Assembly: GCA_964548655.1 (NCBI GenBank)
Contig: CAZJQT010000022.1
Span: forward strand, 1 to 8,421
DNA length: 8,421 nucleotides
Direction of reading: 5' to 3'
Source of the DNA: CAZJQT01 sp964548655
GTDB lineage: Bacteria > Patescibacteriota > Saccharimonadia > Saccharimonadales > CAZJQT01
The position numbers and the translations under genes were made by a program. Positions 1 to 5,489 of the stretch are shown here, piece after piece. The notes beneath the pieces are model-generated. The model was not told the origin of the DNA, did no database searches, and saw only the letters and a program-made list of their open reading frames with translations. The first letter of the stretch is position 1. Every line of letters begins with the position of its first letter.

Positions 1-2
1 GT

Positions 3-605
3 TTGATTGTGGTCTCGTCAGAGGCAATGTGGCACATTAAGCTACTGAGAGTTGAGGCTGGCCGCAAATTTACCCATATCTTGAGCGCCGTTTGGGTCGC
101 AAGCTGGCCGTTTTTCTTAAGCTTCAAAACTATCACACTTTTATCGTTTGTTTTGCTGGCTGGCGTCGTTTTTACTAACAAATTCAAACTAGGCAAATCT
201 ATCCATACAACTGATCGCCTAACTTCAGGGGCATTACTGTTTCCGGTTGGTATTGGCCTAGCCAGCCTACTCACAACTAATAAATGGGTCTTTGCCGCCG
301 CAATGCTGCAAATTGGTCTAGCTGACGGCTTGGCTGGCCTAATCGGCAGGCACTACAACCTAGGACCATACAAAGTATTTGGACATACCAAAAGCATTCT
401 AGGAACGGCGGTGTTTCTATTTACTTCCATCGCTATAATGACTTGGCTGGTTGCACTTAGTCCAGCTGGTTTTCATGCCTCTGTCTTGCCATACGTGTTA
501 GCTATCATTCCGGCGGCGACAACAATTGCTGAGAATATCTCACCACGCGGTCTAGACAATATTGTTGTGCCGTTACTGACTATTGGACTACTTCACTTTT
601 TCTAA
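3..605 (+). CDS. Membrane lipid kinase, dolichol/phytol/DAG kinase-like (possibly 5' partial)
   Basis: Polytopic membrane protein resembling the CTP-dependent lipid kinases (SEC59 dolichol kinase, VTE5 phytol kinase, DGK1 diacylglycerol kinase), which phosphorylate a polyprenol, phytol or diacylglycerol in the membrane. The family marks are visible: an ExxRKxxH block at residues 18-25, an ADGLAGLIGRHYN segment at 107-119, GHTKSILGT at 127-135, and a C-terminal AENISPRGLDN block at 176-186 before the last hydrophobic stretch. The rest is mostly hydrophobic helices. The first possible start is a TTG at base 3; an ATG lies at base 27. Neither has a convincing ribosome site and the frame is open to the window edge, so the true start may lie upstream. 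It converges on the ATPase gene, their last 26 bp overlapping. The fold is fairly sure; the lipid substrate is not predictable. CDP-diglyceride synthase-like is the main alternative. Confidence 0.72.
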   Translation: MIVVSSEAMWHIKLLRVEAGRKFTHILSAVWVASWPFFLSFKTITLLSFVLLAGVVFTNKFKLGKSIHTTDRLTSGALLFPVGIGLASLLTTNKWVFAAAMLQIGLADGLAGLIGRHYNLGPYKVFGHTKSILGTAVFLFTSIAIMTWLVALSPAGFHASVLPYVLAIIPAATTIAENISPRGLDNIVVPLLTIGLLHFF

Positions 606-2427
606 AACTGCCGTGGGCTCGCAGGGCATTGAAAATTACTGCTACATCAACCACTTCTTGTAGGGCGGCTCCTAGTACCGGCTTGAAGTGCCCAGTGGCG
701 AACACACCCATTAAACCAAGACTAATGAAAATGCCTATTAAGATACTTTGCTTGGCGATGAAGAAAGTTCGTTTAGAAATTTCAAATGCGTTAGCTACCC
801 GGCCAACGTCGTCCAGCATGATGACAACATCGGCTGATTCACTAGCAGCTGTCGAGCCGCGGGCACCCAGGGCTATGCCCACGTCAGCAGCCGTTAAAAC
901 AGGCGCGTCGTTGACGCCATCTCCGACAAAGGCAATAGGCTTGGCACTAACTTCTTCTATAGCCCGGATTTTATCGCCAGGCAGGGCCTCGGCCACCACG
1001 CTATTGATACCAAACTTTTTGGCGATAGCCTGAGCAACTGCTTTGTTATCACCGGTTACCATCAATATTTGTTTGATACCAACAGCTTTTAAGCGCTGTA
1101 ACATTGGCTTTGTCTGCGGTCTGATCTCATCAACAAAAGTTATTACACCGGCCAGCTCACCGTTTATCGCGACATAAGTAGCAGTTTTTTCTACCGACAA
1201 TTTAGCTTTTGGCAATCTAACGCCTTCATCTTGCAAATAATTTAAGCGGCCCAGCAAGGCAACTTTGCCACCAACCCTACCGCTAAGTCCACGGCCGGAC
1301 GATTCTTTTACTTGCTTGGCTGGTTTATGACCAAGCTTCTTTTGATCGGCTGCTGTCAATATCGCCTTGGCTAGTACGTGGTTGGAGTTATTTTCCAGAG
1401 CCGCGGCGCAGGCCAAGACATCATCAGCCTTGAAATTATTAAAAGTCTGGATCTTGTCTACGACTGGCACACCGCGTGTTAGCGTCCCGGTTTTATCAAA
1501 TGCTACCGTTTGTACTTCGGCTAAGCGTTCCATAGCTGCACCATTCTTGACAATTATGCCATGTTTGGCTGCCCGACTCATACCAGATATTAGAGCAATC
1601 GGCGCACCCAATAGTAGCGGGCAAGGCGTAGCTACAACGATGACCTCCAAGAATCTGATGGCATGACCAGTCATAAACCAGACTGAGCCAGCAATAATAA
1701 ACGCCGTGGCCGTGAAAGGGATGCTATAGCGGTCTGCCAAGCGTACAAAGGGTGACTGGCTGGAGGCAGCCGCTTTGACTAACTTAATAATTTGTTCGTA
1801 CTGGCTGTCGGCGGCAGTGTGCAGGGCTTTAACAGTGATAGCGCCCTCTATATTTACCGAACCGCTGAGTAGTTTGTCGCCAATCTGTTTGACAACCGGC
1901 AAACTCTCACCAGTTAGGCTTGATTCATCAAAACTAGAAGCGCCCTCTATAACTTCGGCATCAACTGGCACTACCTCTCCAGGCAAAATGACTAGCTTGT
2001 CGCCAGCCTTTATTTGACTGACCGGCACGTCCGTTCGGGTGGTACCGCGCAGTAAATGAGCTTTTTTAGGCTTGCGTTTAAGTAGCTCGCTCAGCTCGTT
2101 TTTGGCACGACCCTCGGCGTAATCTTCCAGAGCTTCACCACCAGTCAGCATTAGGACTACCACCATGGCTGCCCAATACTCGTGCAACAAAACCGCGCTG
2201 ACTATGGCTGTGATGGCCAAAATGTCTAGGCCATAACTGCCACCACGAAAGTCTTCTATCATACCCCAGGCCAAAGGGAAGACATTGGCGATAGCACTGA
2301 TACCCAACACCAAGTGGGCCGCAGTGTGGTGTGAGGTAACGTCCAACGCGCCACCAACTATAATACTCAGGACCACTAGTTGGAGTTGTTTATACTTCTC
2401 TAGAAACTGAAAAACGCTTTTTAGCAT
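580..2427 (-). CDS. Heavy-metal-translocating P1B-type ATPase, TPCP subtype
   Basis: Integral membrane pump that uses ATP to export a transition-metal ion. All P-type ATPase landmarks are present: actuator TGES at residues 162-165, the metal-site helix motif TPCPLL at 267-272, phosphorylated Asp311 in DKTGTLT, MVTGDN at 446-451 and the hinge GDGVND at 502-507. About four helices precede the actuator, two surround the TPCP motif and two close the protein, giving the usual eight. There is no N-terminal HMA metal-binding domain; the only N-terminal ligand-rich spot is HHTAAH at 33-38. Two features differ from Zn/Cd/Cu pumps: TPCP replaces CPC, and the nucleotide-binding HP dipeptide reads His340-Val341. 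The metal is therefore uncertain (Ni, Fe, Co or Zn are possible). At 615 residues it is complete for an HMA-less member. The start is supported by AAAGGG at 2432-2437, four bases before the ATG. tRNA-His lies 28 bp upstream and is probably co-transcribed. Confidence 0.93.
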   Translation of the reverse strand: MLKSVFQFLEKYKQLQLVVLSIIVGGALDVTSHHTAAHLVLGISAIANVFPLAWGMIEDFRGGSYGLDILAITAIVSAVLLHEYWAAMVVVLMLTGGEALEDYAEGRAKNELSELLKRKPKKAHLLRGTTRTDVPVSQIKAGDKLVILPGEVVPVDAEVIEGASSFDESSLTGESLPVVKQIGDKLLSGSVNIEGAITVKALHTAADSQYEQIIKLVKAAASSQSPFVRLADRYSIPFTATAFIIAGSVWFMTGHAIRFLEVIVVATPCPLLLGAPIALISGMSRAAKHGIIVKNGAAMERLAEVQTVAFDKTGTLTRGVPVVDKIQTFNNFKADDVLACAAALENNSNHVLAKAILTAADQKKLGHKPAKQVKESSGRGLSGRVGGKVALLGRLNYLQDEGVRLPKAKLSVEKTATYVAINGELAGVITFVDEIRPQTKPMLQRLKAVGIKQILMVTGDNKAVAQAIAKKFGINSVVAEALPGDKIRAIEEVSAKPIAFVGDGVNDAPVLTAADVGIALGARGSTAASESADVVIMLDDVGRVANAFEISKRTFFIAKQSILIGIFISLGLMGVFATGHFKPVLGAALQEVVDVAVIFNALRAHGSFRKSEVVQ

Positions 2428-2431
2428 ACAA

Positions 2432-2437
2432 CCCTTT
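2432..2437 (-). promoter_or_regulatory. Ribosome binding site of the P-type ATPase gene
   Basis: AAAGGG on the minus strand, four bases before the ATG at 2427. The spacing is short but the purine run is the only one available and it supports this start. glyA has a very similar AAGGGA at the same spacing. Confidence 0.55.
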
Positions 2438-2455
2438 AAGATTATTCGTTAGACA

Positions 2456-2533
2456 TGGGGTGCCTGAGGAGAATTGAACTCCCGACCTTCGGAACCACAA
2501 CCCGACGCTCTAACCAACTGAGCTACAGGCACC
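2456..2533 (-). tRNA. tRNA-His (GTG anticodon)
   Basis: Cloverleaf folded by eye. The acceptor stem is GTGCCTG/CAGGCAC. The D stem is GCTC/GAGC. The anticodon stem is TCGGG/TCCGA around the loop TTGTGGT, with GTG at positions 34-36. The T stem is GGGAG/CTCCT around TTCAATT. The extra 5' G at position -1 that histidyl-tRNA synthetase recognises is encoded (base 2533) and faces C73 (base 2459). The 3' CCA is encoded at 2456-2458. A TATAAT promoter lies just upstream. The P-type ATPase ATG begins 28 bp beyond the CCA with no terminator between, so the tRNA is probably cut from a shared transcript. Confidence 0.96.
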
Positions 2534-2545
2534 ACAACAGGGGTG

Positions 2546-2574
2546 ATTATACTGTGTAAAGCTCTAAAAACCAA
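2546..2574 (-). promoter_or_regulatory. Promoter of tRNA-His (and probably the ATPase)
   Basis: On the minus strand, a perfect TATAAT (-10, 2546-2551) lies 17 bp from TTGGTT (-35, 2569-2574). Transcription would start near 2539, a few bases ahead of the tRNA 5' end at 2533. No separate promoter is evident between the tRNA and the ATPase start. Confidence 0.6.
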
Positions 2575-2607
2575 GAAAGGTTCATTTTTACGTTGTTTTT
2601 CTTATGC

Positions 2608-2637
2608 TTGCATCAACAAATAACTGGCGAGCATACT
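2608..2637 (+). promoter_or_regulatory. Candidate promoter of the metallophosphoesterase gene, leaderless type
   Basis: TTGCAT (2608-2613), an 18-bp spacer, then CATACT (2632-2637). Seven bases separate the -10 box from the ATG at 2645, so transcription would begin at or next to the start codon. No Shine-Dalgarno sequence is present. Each hexamer alone is weak. The case rests on the same TTGCA-type -35 and short -10-to-ATG distance recurring elsewhere in this window. Confidence 0.4.
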
Positions 2638-2644
2638 AAAAGTA

Positions 2645-4495
2645 ATGGCAATCACTGAAGAAAGAACTCAGGAGTTTATAGCGGAGAACCCTGAGCTATC
2701 TAGCGGCATTCCAAACGGTCCAAAATTTCCTAAGTTGTTCGAGGATTTACCCGGCAAGCTAGCGGAATCCTACGCTAACGGTCGCGGTAAAATGCCGGCA
2801 GGAGTCCTTAAAGATGGCATTTTTGGCGATAGAGAGCAGCAAAGACTAATTGACTTGCAAGACAAAACGGCCGCTCTAGACAGACCACTACGTAAGTCTT
2901 TGCGTATTGGCGCTACTGCCCTTATGTGGACTATGCGAGCAGGTAATCCCTTGCTCGGGGGGATAGCAGGCATGGATACTCTACAAGATCATTGGTCCAC
3001 GGATGGCCGAATAGAAGCGGGTGTAATTGACGCCAAAATTGTACCAGATATACACGGTCATGCCTCAGCCAATATTTCAGCTGGCTCGGCTTGGTATGAT
3101 GCCAGTAATGGACCAATCGGCATACGATTTAGATTAAATGAAATAGACGAGAACGCACCTCAAAATGTTAAAGAGGGCGTGCAGAACGGCACACTCACTC
3201 CAAAAGAACTGGAACTACAGGCCAAAGATAAAATTCAGCACTTAATTGACATAGCTGGATTTAAAGCAGCCTTAGGTTTTTTGGGAGGCGCTGCCCTTGC
3301 GGCGATTACTACGGAAGCTCTAATAGACACTAATCTTTATAGATATCTACTAGCCAGAGGACGCAAGGACTCTAGCATATCTAAAGAATTAAAACGTTAT
3401 GCGGCTGCGGCTGCCATAATGCCTATAGGCGTAGCCGCTTACGCCGGCATAGTGACTGAAACTACTCAACATGACTTTGCGTTCTACAAGCTGCGCTATG
3501 AAGGTTTGGCGAGTTCTGTTTATCGCCTGATCCTGCCCACGACAAGCAATTTCGATAAATACAAAGAAAACAGTGTTCAACTGACGACTTGGCTAGATAA
3601 TCTGGCTAAAATTAGCAAAAACGTTGGAGCCTTGCCTGGCCAGCAAGATGGCTTAATACCGATGCTGGTAACTGGTGATGCTCATTCCAGGCCGTGCGTA
3701 TTTCATCGCGAGGCTTTACTGGTTGATACATTTCATCCTGTTTTTGGGGTTCGCGGTGGTGATTATTTTGAATGGGGGCAAACCTGGGAGCCAGAAGCAT
3801 TCAGCACACCAGCGTGCCCCGACGACAACCCTTCATTGGTGACCATTCCTGAATTTGATCTTTTTGGCAACCATGACCCTCAATCATTCCCCAGCCAATT
3901 AAGCCAATACCCAAATAATTATGTTGGCAATCAACTAGGTACCATACATGTTAAGGCCGATGGTCCGAGTGGGCCGATGGAATTTAGTATCACCACGGCG
4001 CCAGATCCACGCTTTACTCCAGACGCCGCCAGCCGGCCGACTTACTCAGTTGAAGATGAAATGGTCAAACACCAAGGCGAGGCAATTGGTCAGCAAGCTT
4101 TGATCGATAACCCTGATTTTATTGCAGCCCATGATCCGGCGGCAATTGACGCGGCACGTGAAGTTATGGGCCACGAGACCAACAAAATATTTTTTGATTT
4201 TCATACTCACGCATTTGCGGTTATTAAAGACGCCAATAACCAGATTATAGGTGTAAACCCCGGCAGTGAAGGCGGTTCGGGACTGCGTACTCTGGAGCAA
4301 AGCTCAGATGAAGAACGCTCAACCTCTGAAATGGCCATAGTCTATCTGGATCCAAACACCAAAAAAATTGTCTGGGTTTTGCAATTAGCAGTTCACAACG
4401 ATGGCTCTATAAGCGGTACACCTCACTATTCTGGTGAAGCGGTCGATTCTAATAAGAGCGAAGTTCAGGACACGCTCTTTGCTTCACAGCCCTGA
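2645..4495 (+). CDS. Membrane-anchored calcineurin-like metallophosphoesterase
   Basis: A 616-residue protein whose C-terminal third to half carries the metal ligands of a two-metal phosphoesterase in order: GDAH (Asp345, His347), GGD (Asp373), GNHD (408-411), HDP (His496) and FHTH (His520, His522), then NPGSEGGSGLR at 538-548. The family usually has GHTH where this has FHTH. Hydrophobic segments lie near 86-110 (weak, with Arg98 inside), 205-227 and 252-270. The loop between the last two is rich in Lys/Arg and so probably cytoplasmic, placing both the small beta-rich region (about 120-168) and the catalytic domain outside the membrane. The order of regions resembles large actinobacterial membrane phosphoesterases (from memory, not searched). 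There is no signal peptide or Shine-Dalgarno site; the start fits a leaderless promoter. Substrate unknown, with a lipid or envelope phosphoester a reasonable guess. It stands alone, convergent with the next small gene. Confidence 0.8.
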   Translation: MAITEERTQEFIAENPELSSGIPNGPKFPKLFEDLPGKLAESYANGRGKMPAGVLKDGIFGDREQQRLIDLQDKTAALDRPLRKSLRIGATALMWTMRAGNPLLGGIAGMDTLQDHWSTDGRIEAGVIDAKIVPDIHGHASANISAGSAWYDASNGPIGIRFRLNEIDENAPQNVKEGVQNGTLTPKELELQAKDKIQHLIDIAGFKAALGFLGGAALAAITTEALIDTNLYRYLLARGRKDSSISKELKRYAAAAAIMPIGVAAYAGIVTETTQHDFAFYKLRYEGLASSVYRLILPTTSNFDKYKENSVQLTTWLDNLAKISKNVGALPGQQDGLIPMLVTGDAHSRPCVFHREALLVDTFHPVFGVRGGDYFEWGQTWEPEAFSTPACPDDNPSLVTIPEFDLFGNHDPQSFPSQLSQYPNNYVGNQLGTIHVKADGPSGPMEFSITTAPDPRFTPDAASRPTYSVEDEMVKHQGEAIGQQALIDNPDFIAAHDPAAIDAAREVMGHETNKIFFDFHTHAFAVIKDANNQIIGVNPGSEGGSGLRTLEQSSDEERSTSEMAIVYLDPNTKKIVWVLQLAVHNDGSISGTPHYSGEAVDSNKSEVQDTLFASQP

Positions 4496-4540
4496 TCTAT
4501 CGATTGGATTGGTACAGCACGCTGAGCAAGGTTAGAACTG

Positions 4541-4711
4541 TTATTCTTCGCGAGACATTTGTTCAAACGGCGTAACTTCGCGAGCTGCTGCATACTCCAA
4601 CACCAGTCTGGCACAACGCTGGCATTGAAGTAGATGGAGAACTTCCTGAGCTAGTGCTGCTTGTACAACCTCAAAGGATTCTAGATGTTCTGCTCCTTCT
4701 ATTTCGCGCAT
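4541..4711 (-). CDS. Small protein with anti-sigma-type zinc motif (Hx3Cx2C)
   Basis: A 56-residue acidic protein of no recognised family. It contains HLLQCQRC at residues 26-33, that is His26, Cys30 and Cys33 in the Hx3Cx2C spacing of zinc-containing anti-sigma (ZAS) domains. His9 could be the fourth ligand. The flanks look helical and there is no membrane segment. An upstream ATG at 4768 would give 75 residues but has no ribosome site. The ATG at 4711 is preferred because TTGCAC-16-GATAAT ends six bases before it, as for a leaderless message, and AGAGG lies 11 bases ahead as a weak ribosome site. No sigma factor is adjacent in the window, so partner and role are unknown. The gene is short enough that conservation would be needed to be certain it is real. 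Confidence 0.5.
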   Translation of the reverse strand: MREIEGAEHLESFEVVQAALAQEVLHLLQCQRCARLVLEYAAAREVTPFEQMSREE

Positions 4712-4717
4712 ATAATA

Positions 4718-4745
4718 ATTATCCTCTAACCAACGTTCTGTGCAA
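4718..4745 (-). promoter_or_regulatory. Candidate promoter of the small zinc-motif gene
   Basis: Minus strand: TTGCAC (-35, 4740-4745), a 16-bp spacer, GATAAT (-10, 4718-4723), then six bases to the ATG at 4711. It lies inside the longer reading frame that starts at 4768, which favours the shorter start. A leaderless or nearly leaderless transcript is predicted. Confidence 0.42.
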
Positions 4746-4814
4746 CCATAGGCGATTTGGTGCACCATTGTTGCAGAAGTTAGAACTCTAATTAGGGTTA
4801 ATCAGTTAAGCTAG

Positions 4815-5006
4815 CTACTTTTCGCAGGCGTTTTGTTTGCCACCATTTAAATCAGGTGAGCACAATGTGTCTTTTACTAATGGTAACGCCCGAACGCTTA
4901 CATAAATTAGCCAGCCAATAATTAGCGCAAAAAACGTCAAAAAAACGTATATGAGTGCTCTTTTTAAAGTCAAAGGTTTTTTAACTTTTTGTTGTGCTGC
5001 CTGCAT
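4815..5006 (-). CDS. Small single-pass membrane protein, function unknown
   Basis: A 63-residue protein not recognised as a named family. A Lys/Arg-rich N-terminus (KVKK at 7-10, KR at 15-16) precedes one hydrophobic helix at about residues 17-37, so the N-terminus should face the cytoplasm. The short C-terminal tail holds two cysteines (Cys48, Cys60) that could form a disulfide outside or bind a ligand. The frame stays open upstream, but that part runs through the inverted repeat and terminator and is not credible protein. The ATG at 5006 is chosen because a perfect TATAAT ends seven bases before it. It reads in the same direction as the small zinc-motif gene, about 100 bp downstream, which has its own promoter candidate. 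Confidence 0.55.
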   Translation of the reverse strand: MQAAQQKVKKPLTLKRALIYVFLTFFALIIGWLIYVSVRALPLVKDTLCSPDLNGGKQNACEK

Positions 5007-5013
5007 TACAAAT

Positions 5014-5019
5014 ATTATA
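5014..5019 (-). promoter_or_regulatory. -10 box of the small membrane protein gene, leaderless type
   Basis: Perfect TATAAT on the minus strand, seven bases before the ATG at 5006. No Shine-Dalgarno sequence fits between. There is no good -35 hexamer: that position is taken by the left arm of the inverted repeat at 5036-5047. Confidence 0.45.
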
Positions 5020-5035
5020 TACGATATTGTACGCG

Positions 5036-5125
5036 GTGGGATTCGACCTTCGCTTCGCTCACCTCCTGCTAATGCGAGGGGTTTCAGGCGGCTGAGCCCA
5101 TCAGGGCTCACCGTTCGAATCCTAC
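5036..5125. repeat. GC-rich inverted-repeat element with two internal hairpins
   Basis: The arms GTGGGATTCGAC (5036-5047) and GTTCGAATCCTAC (5113-5125) pair over 12 bp with one bulged T (5115). As plus-strand RNA the only non-Watson-Crick pair is a G-U (5038/5123); on the minus strand it becomes A-C, so the plus-strand RNA folds better. Inside are a hairpin TGAGCCC-ATCA-GGGCTCA (5093-5110) and a weaker one joining CCTC and GAGG (5062-5079). The arms look like the conserved T-arm of tRNA (GTTCGAATCC) in both orientations, but no acceptor, T or anticodon stem of a real tRNA can be formed. It could be a tRNA-derived pseudogene, a dispersed palindromic repeat or a structured RNA. It sits just past the terminator of the tRNA operon. 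Confidence 0.5.
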
Positions 5126-5168
5126 AAAAAAACCGGCGGGCGCCATGGTCAAAGACCATACCAACCGC
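5126..5168 (-). terminator. Intrinsic terminator of the tRNA-Gly/tRNA-Arg operon
   Basis: On the minus strand, immediately after the CCA of tRNA-Arg, a hairpin with a perfect ATGGTC-TTT-GACCAT core (5145-5159) is extended by partly pairing GC-rich flanks. It is followed by seven T residues (5126-5132). Position and T-run fit a rho-independent terminator. Confidence 0.65.
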
Positions 5169-5244
5169 TGGTACCCCGGGAGGGATTCGAACCCCCGACC
5201 TTGACGTTAGAACCGTCCTGCTCTATCCGCTGAGCTACCGGGGC
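5169..5244 (-). tRNA. tRNA-Arg (TCT anticodon)
   Basis: Acceptor GCCCCGG pairs with CCGGGGT (closing G-T pair). The D stem is GCTC/GAGC. The anticodon stem is GGACG/CGTCA around the loop GTTCTAA, with TCT at 34-36. The T stem is GGGGG/CCCTC around TTCGAAT. A73 and the 3' CCA are encoded (5169-5171). Minor oddities are a G-A mismatch at 27-43 and G at position 32. Its 5' end directly follows the CCA of tRNA-Gly with no spacer. Confidence 0.95.
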
Positions 5245-5319
5245 TGGTGCGGGATACCAGAGTCGAACTGGTCTCCTCAGTTTGGAAAACTGATATATTA
5301 GCCGATATACGAATCCCGC
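5245..5319 (-). tRNA. tRNA-Gly (TCC anticodon)
   Basis: Acceptor GCGGGAT/ATCCCGC. The D stem is GTAT/ATAT. The anticodon stem is TCAGT/ACTGA around TTTCCAA, with TCC at 34-36. The T stem is ACCAG/CTGGT around TTCGACT. A73 and the CCA are encoded at 5245-5248. It is the first gene of a two-tRNA operon. The anticodon reads ordinary GGA/GGN glycine codons and gives no sign of TGA being recoded as glycine. Confidence 0.96.
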
Positions 5320-5345
5320 CTAGCCCGTATCTTAAAACCATGGCT

Positions 5346-5376
5346 ATTATATCAGATGACCTCTGTTTTTATTCAA
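5346..5376 (-). promoter_or_regulatory. Promoter of the tRNA-Gly/tRNA-Arg operon
   Basis: Minus strand: perfect TATAAT (5346-5351), a 19-bp spacer and TTGAAT (5371-5376). The spacer is slightly long. Transcription would begin near 5339, about 20 bases before tRNA-Gly. Confidence 0.55.
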
Positions 5377-5427
5377 AAGTCCATTAAACAGGTAAACATA
5401 AGCGTAAAGACTTGTCCACACATGTAT

Positions 5428-5456
5428 TTGCATTTTACGCAATCAAGTACTATTCT
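5428..5456 (+). promoter_or_regulatory. Candidate promoter of the yggT-like gene
   Basis: TTGCAT (5428-5433), a 17-bp spacer and TATTCT (5451-5456), predicting transcription from about 5463 and a leader near 27 bases holding the ribosome site. The rest of the 170-bp gap between tRNA-Gly and this gene contains only the divergent tRNA promoter. Confidence 0.4.
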
Positions 5457-5474
5457 AAAGTTACAAACATAAGT

Positions 5475-5482
5475 GGAGGGAG
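5475..5482 (+). promoter_or_regulatory. Ribosome binding site fixing the yggT-like start
   Basis: GGAGGGAG, seven bases before the ATG at 5490. It is the strongest Shine-Dalgarno sequence in the window and rules out the longer in-frame start at 5412. Confidence 0.8.
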
Positions 5483-5489
5483 AAACCAC

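Noticed and set aside
629..2017. Three plus-strand reading frames (629-1033, 1367-1666, 1775-2017).
   Set aside because: They lie wholly inside the well-supported ATPase gene on the other strand, have low-complexity Ser/Thr/Ala-rich translations and no ribosome sites.
3038..3064. DIHGH at residues 135-139 of the phosphoesterase as the first metal motif.
   Set aside because: It lies in the beta-rich region before the membrane pair. GDAH at 344-347 fits the spacing to the GGD and GNHD motifs much better.
2770..4300. Several minus-strand reading frames inside the phosphoesterase gene.
   Set aside because: Short shadows of a gene whose motifs are clear on the plus strand; none has a recognisable domain or ribosome site.
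4541..4768. 75-residue version of the zinc-motif protein starting at 4768.
   Set aside because: No ribosome site or promoter fits that start, while the ATG at 4711 has a promoter six bases upstream. Kept as a minor alternative.
5036..5125. A tRNA-Ser gene or intron-split tRNA on the plus strand, suggested by TGCTAA and GTTCGAATCC.
   Set aside because: Neither strand gives a paired T stem, anticodon stem or acceptor stem. Kept only as a tRNA-like structured element.
4951..5301. A 116-residue plus-strand reading frame.
   Set aside because: Most of it is a translation of the structured element, the terminator and the antisense of tRNA-Arg and tRNA-Gly, a common annotation artefact.
5245..5319. 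Recoding of TGA as glycine, as in some CPR lineages.
   Set aside because: The tRNA-Gly anticodon is TCC, and no gene in the window needs an in-frame TGA to be read through.
5412..5489. Longer N-terminus for the yggT-like gene from a TTG at 5412.
   Set aside because: This stretch holds the promoter candidate and the strong GGAGGGAG site that fixes the start at 5490.
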